Below are positions 58,880-64,000 of a stretch of DNA of 64,000 nt, one piece after another (position 1 is the stretch's first letter; every line of letters starts with the position of its first letter). The notes under the pieces are model-generated. The model had not been told where the DNA came from. It was given only the letters and a program-made list of their open reading frames with translations, and did no database searches. The stretch comes from Epichloe hybrida (lineage: Eukaryota; Ascomycota; Sordariomycetes; Hypocreales; Clavicipitaceae), in assembly GCA_019022495.1 (NCBI GenBank), contig JAFEKR010000002.1, positions 2,976,001 through 3,040,000 on the forward strand, in the 5' to 3' direction. The position numbers and the translations under genes are program-made.

Positions 58880-61800
58880 ACCCTATCTAAAGCTATACCC
58901 TTTACTATAGTAGTAAAAGAGGTAGTAGTTAAGGAGTAAATTACCTAGCTTAAGTAACTTAAGAAACTATAGGATTAAGAAAAGGAGCTTACTAACTTAA
59001 TATAATCTTATAGAGAACTAGTAAAAAGGGGCTAAAAGAATAGTTTATTCTTAAGCCTTAGTAGCTAAGAAGTTAAGGTCTAAAATATTATAGAACTCTA
59101 ATACCTTATAAACCTATAGAAGCATAAGATATAGCTTAATAACCTTAGCTATACCTTTAAGAGGGTAAAGAAGAAGTATTACTAGGATAACTAAAAAATT
59201 CTCTTTATACTTAACTATATATATATAAACTATTAGGCTAGATAGGACTAATATATTAAAGAATAACTAGCTAATAGTTAGGATTATCCTAAGGATAACT
59301 AGAATAAGTTCTAAGACTAGACCCTTATGTTACTTAAAGACTTTGTAAGTCATAATGTATAAATAGCTATATAGCTAGAAAACGTAAAGTAAAAGAAGGG
59401 CTAGAGTCCTATTAAGTTTAGTATCTACTTAGATTTGCTAGAGAAACACCTAGAATAAGCTTTAGAAAAGACTTATACTCTTATATTCTTTATAAAATTA
59501 CTTCCTAACTTATAAGATTATATTAACCTACACATAGATATTACTAGTCTAATATAAGAAGATGTTATATAACTTACCTAGTAATTCTAGGAGGTAATAT
59601 TAAAGAATAAGTAAAAGCTAAATAATTTAGAAAAGAAAGGGCTATATAAGGTAGCTTAACACTAAAGATATAACTCCTTATGAGGGCATTAGCTAAATAG
59701 GGACTAAAGAGATAAGGATAAGGATAAGGAAAAGACCCTAGCTACTTACCTAAATAATAATAGACTATAAGGAAGAAAATAGTGCTATAACTATAGTAGT
59801 ATAAAGTATTTCTTTTATAATTATAATAAGCTAAGGAAAGACTAATAAGAAGGTTAGGAAAACTCCTAGAGGTAGAAGTAAAAGCCCTTACCTTTGCCTT
59901 AGATACTAGGGTACTAGTAGGATGCTAATTCTATATACTAGTTACTATCTATAGGCATAAAGATATTAAAATAGTAGTGGATCTTAATAGTTACGCTAAG
60001 ATTAACATTATAAGCGCCTAATTTGTATAGACTTATAAGCTTAATTAGGCTAAGGCTATAATACCTATCTTAAAGGTAGTAGGGGCTTTAATAGTTCCCT
60101 AATATAGTGTCTATAAGGTGCCTATTTTAATTAAAGATTTATAGGGTAAAGAGAGAGACCTTAAGTTACTATATATAGCTATTAATAGGGACCTAAGAGC
60201 AGAGGGAAGCCCTATATTAATTAGAATATATATGCTTATAGAAGAATATGTATATCTTTACTTATACTTATAAGAATAGTGGTTTAAAAAGAGAAAGGTA
60301 GCCTTTTTACTACTAACTCCCTATAAGTTTACAAAGGTAATATGTAATAAGATAATTATATATGCTATTATAAGCGTAATAGAAGATAAGTTTATCTCTC
60401 TTAAAGATAAAGAGAAGGCAAAAGCATATGGAACTATTAAAGATATCCTAGAGGAACTACGTGAATTTAAAGATATATTTATATTAGATAAGATAAGGAG
60501 CCTCCTATTAAAGAAGTTAACTAACCATGTAATTAATCTTATACTAGGAGCTATACCCCTATATAGACTAATCTATTCTCTCTCCTAAAGTAAACTTAGG
60601 GAGCTTTAGGAATATATTAATAATAACCTAAAGAAAGGCTAGATAAGACCCTTAAAGAGCCTAGTAGGCGCGCTTATTCTATTTATGCTAAAGAAGGATA
60701 GAATGCTATAGCTATGCGTTAACTATTAAGGACTTAATAAAGTAATATAGAAGAATTACTACGCTTTCCCCCTGATTTTAGAGATCCTTAATTAATGCTA
60801 AGGGGCCTGTTTCTTTTCTAAGATTAATATTAAGGATATGTACTACTAAATTTATATTAAAGAAGGTAATAAATAGAAGATAGCTTTTTATATATATTAT
60901 AGGCATTATGAGTACCTTGTAATGCCTTTTAGGTTAATAAATGCCCTAGCTACTTTCTAGAGTTATATCTATAAAGTATTATATAGGCTAGTTAACACTA
61001 TTTATATAGTATATTTAGATAATATCTTGATTTTCTCTAAGATAAAGAAGGAGCACACTAAATATATTAAGTAAGTCCTTAAATGTATAAGGTTAGTAGA
61101 GTTATATATAAAACCCTCTAAGTGCTCTTTCTATAAGGAATTAGTAAAATTCCTAGGGTTTATTCTCTTTATTAATAGGATATTAATAGATACTTACTAG
61201 GTTAATATAATTAGAGAATAGAAGGAGCTAATAAGTTTTAAGGATATATAGTTATTTCTTAGGTTCTATAACTTTTACTAATGGTTTATCTATAGATACT
61301 TTAGAATTATAGCACCTCTTTATGTGTTAATAAAGGGTAGTTAAAATGGCATCTAGACTAGGAGGTTTATATTTAGAGAAAAGGAGTGGTTAGTGTTTAA
61401 CTAGCTAAAAGATACCTTTTAGTAAGCGCCTTTACTCTAACACTATAACCTAAGTTAGGTAGTGTATATTAAGATAAATACCTTGATTTTTATAATAGTA
61501 AGAATCCTATCTTAGTAAGATAATAAGGGCTGTTAGTATTTAGTAGCCTTTTAGTTAAGGAAGTTTATAAATACTAAACGTAACTATAGTATAGCTAATT
61601 AAGAGCTACTTACTATAGTAAAGTTATTTAAACACTAGTAATATTATATTTAAGGCATAGAGACACCTATAGAGGTCCTATTAGACTATTATAACCTATA
61701 GACCTTTATAAGGTAGTAGAAGCTAAATAGAAGATAGGTATAATAGTATATATTCCTTTACCCTTTCTATTTTATAATTAAGTATAGACTAGGGAAGAGT

Positions 61801-63602
61801 AACCTTATAAATACACTATTAAGAAGGTCTAATTATAAGGGTAAACCTATGTTAAATAAGGCGCTCCTACTAGAGCTTTAAAGGAAGATAGTAAATATCT
61901 TTATAGTAAAAGAAGAAGTACTAATATATTAAAGAAGTTATAGTGTAATACTAGTCTTAGAACCTACTAAGGTAAGAATAGCCTAGGTAAAAGGCTAGTT
62001 AGCCGCTATGGATTTAGTAATAGGTTAGCTAAATAAGGGTGATTTTAAGGAGAAGGTAGTATATGTTTAAGATATTAGTATAGTATAAGTAATTTAGGGG
62101 GCTATTATATTACTAAATCCTTACTAATCCGCGGCAAATAAACTATTAGTATAACTACTATAGAAGGTATAAAACTAAGATCTAGATCTATAAAAGCGTG
62201 AAGGTAAGGTTAACTCCTAAGTAAAAGGGAGGGGAAAAGCTAGTCTATAGTTATATAGTATAAGGGGCCTCCTAATATATAAAGACTAGGTAGTTGTTCT
62301 ACGGGAGCCTATCTTATAATAGGAGCTTCTATAGCTATACTATAATAATCCGTTAGCGGGTTACTTTAGGACTAAACACACTCTAGAGCTACTAAAATAT
62401 TACTATTAGTGGCTAGTAATAAGTAAAGCTATTTTAGACTATATGTCTAGCTATAAAGTATACTAGCGCGTTATAGTAAGATAGCACTACCCCTATAGAA
62501 GCCTTAAATTACTACTAATACTAAGGTAACTGTAGGCAGAGATCTTAATAGACTTTATTATAGGTTTACTACTAGTGCGGCTAGGTAAGCAAGAAACTAA
62601 CGTAATCCTAGTAATTATAGACTAATTTACTAAGTACTTTATCTTCCTTCCTATAAAGACTATAATTAACACAGCTAAATTAGTAAAGTTATTTTATAAG
62701 GAGATCAAGCTATGATTTAGAGCGCTAGAGGGTATTATATCTAATAGAGGATTAGTATTTATAAGCTAATTCTAGTTAGAGGTATATTACTAGTTATATA
62801 TAAAGCAGAGGCTTTTAATAGCATTTCACCCCTAAACTAATAGGTAAATAAAGAGGATAAATTAGGTACTTAAGTATTACTTATAATGTTTTATTAAAGA
62901 GAACTAATAACTATAGCTAAAGCTACTCCTAATAGCCTAATTTACGTGTAATAATGCTATTAATAGGATAATAAGCTACTCCCCTAACTACGCTTTTATA
63001 GGCTATTTACCTAAGTTCTACCTTGCTCTTAAGGGCAAGAGTATAGAGGGGGAGGTTTTAGAGGCTTATACGCGTGTTAAAAAGCTATATAAGGTTAGGG
63101 AGAAACTAGCATATAACTAGGCAAGGGCTACTAAAGCGTAGGCGAAGTACTATAACTAGAGATATTAGCTAATAACCTTAAAAAGAGAAGACTTAGTACT
63201 ACTATTAGTAAAGAATATTAGGCTTAAGGACGCGAAATAGAAGCTAAATCTAAGATTTATTAGGCTATTTTATATACTTAATACTATAGGTAAATAAGCA
63301 TACTAACTAGTGCTACCTAATAAGTATAGCTAACTATATAATATATTCTACATTAGCCTATTAAAGCTATAGAATTACTAGGAAGACGCCCTAGATAAGG
63401 ATATACTAATACTAGACCTTAAAGATAATAATAATAAGTTTAAAGTTAAAGAAGTTAGGGATTATAGGAAAATACATAAAGGTAATAAATACCTAGTAAA
63501 ATAGAAGGGCTAGCTAAGTAAATATAATTAATAGGTAGTATTAGAAGATATAGAAGGCGCTTAATATATAATTTAAGCTTTCTATTAAAGTAAAATAAGT
63601 AG
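58880..63602 (+). pseudogene. Gypsy-1 gag-pol relic (copy C)
   Basis: A full polyprotein relic, uninterrupted. Gag about 58880-59700; zinc knuckle near 59790 read as CYNYSSIKYFFYNY, where two Cys and the His have become Tyr by C-to-T change; protease about 59880-60090; RT 60420-61270 with catalytic box YLDNILIFS, second Asp to Asn; RNase H 61340-61730; integrase 62340-62890 (DFIIGLLLV, SNRGLVF, ERIN); chromodomain 63410-63600. The clearest copy for domain reading, since fewer sites are hit than in A or B. Still dead through TAG/TAA at Trp and Gln codons. Confidence 0.91.
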
Positions 63603-64000
63603 AAAGTATAGTAAGACGTGATTAAGTTATAAGTAATAAGGGATAAGGTAATTATAAAAAAGGCCTAGCCTTATTAGCCACTATTACACTCTAATTAAAA
63701 CCCTTATTAGACTATTTGCTAAATAATAAAAGAAAAGATACCTATAAGGAGGGGAGTCTTATAGGAAACCCTTTTATAGTTACCCCCTTATATATTAAAA
63801 CAACGCTATTACAAAGGAGGTACTTAGTGCCCTCGCTTTTATCCTCCTAAACCACTACCTTTATTACCTAGAAAAACTAGTACTTCGCCACCCCCTAGGG
63901 TATAAATCCTAGATTATAATATTATAGCTACAAAGTTATTTTTCTTTTCTAGGAATTATAATATATAGCATAGTTTAGCTATAAAAGTTAGCAAATAGGT
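63603..64000 (+). other. Gypsy-1 C 3' tail, start
   Basis: Noncoding tail of the B/C subfamily, colinear with 39966-40360. No gene is seen. Confidence 0.83.

Larger units (their letters stand above)
58539..64000 (+). mobile_element. Gypsy-1 copy C, 3' end outside the window
   Basis: A Gypsy-1 copy with 5' LTR, complete gag-pol relic and the start of the B/C-type tail (from about 63603). It inserted into the 3' LTR of Copia-2 c. Its 3' LTR lies beyond 64000. Confidence 0.93.

Overview
The window is a gene-free, AT-rich heterochromatic block made of nested transposable elements. The likely source is a filamentous ascomycete (Pezizomycotina). Almost every base can be assigned to Ty3/Gypsy or Ty1/Copia LTR retrotransposons, one hAT-type DNA element, or a miniature LTR element. 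Coding relics read through dense TAA/TAG codons where Trp, Gln or Arg is expected, and differences between copies are mostly CpA-to-TpA and TpG-to-TpA transitions. That is the footprint of repeat-induced point mutation (RIP), which points to this group of fungi. I see no intact gene, no host gene, no rRNA and no functional tRNA. The species cannot be told from the sequence.

Layout from left to right. Positions 1-12521: Gypsy-1 copy A (+), split by the complete element Copia-1 (4805-11852, minus strand, TSD AATAG). Gypsy-1 A itself sits in Copia-2 copy a (12522-17766, +), which sits in Copia-3 (17767-20027, +). Positions 20028-20811: a fragment sharing a ~100-bp satellite with the hAT element further right. 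Positions 20812-34607: Gypsy-1 copy D (+, 5'-truncated), split by the complete 10.7-kb element Gypsy-2 (21929-32617, minus, TSD AAGAG). Positions 34608-41486: Gypsy-1 copy B (+), split by a 334-bp miniature LTR element (36352-36685, TSD AATAT). Positions 41487-41763: an orphan LTR. Positions 41764-42988: Gypsy-1 copy F (minus, the most decayed). Positions 42989-58538: two Copia-2 copies head to head, forming a palindrome of about 6.5 kb per arm with a 38-nt spacer. The left arm carries a 2.2-kb hAT-like element (46024-48256, 8-bp TSD GCCTTAAT). Positions 58539-64000: Gypsy-1 copy C (+), running off the window.

The most unusual items are four. (1) The miniature LTR element has 67-bp LTRs, a half-tRNA primer site, a polypurine tract and an internal SINE-like segment with Pol III A and B boxes; it shares LTR ends and primer site with Copia-1, its likely autonomous helper. 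(2) Gypsy-2 carries an extra reading frame of about 1,000 codons downstream of pol, Lys/Ser/Asn-rich in the middle and coiled-coil-like towards its end, preceded by tandem repeats. (3) The Copia-2 palindrome. (4) The hAT-like element is built from CAATA/TATTG arrays, a perfect 19 x 10-bp array and a ~98-bp satellite.

All coding entries are relics: catalytic residues are lost in most polymerases and proteases. Boundaries of elements with matching LTRs and TSDs are exact; domain positions inside decayed polyproteins are approximate.
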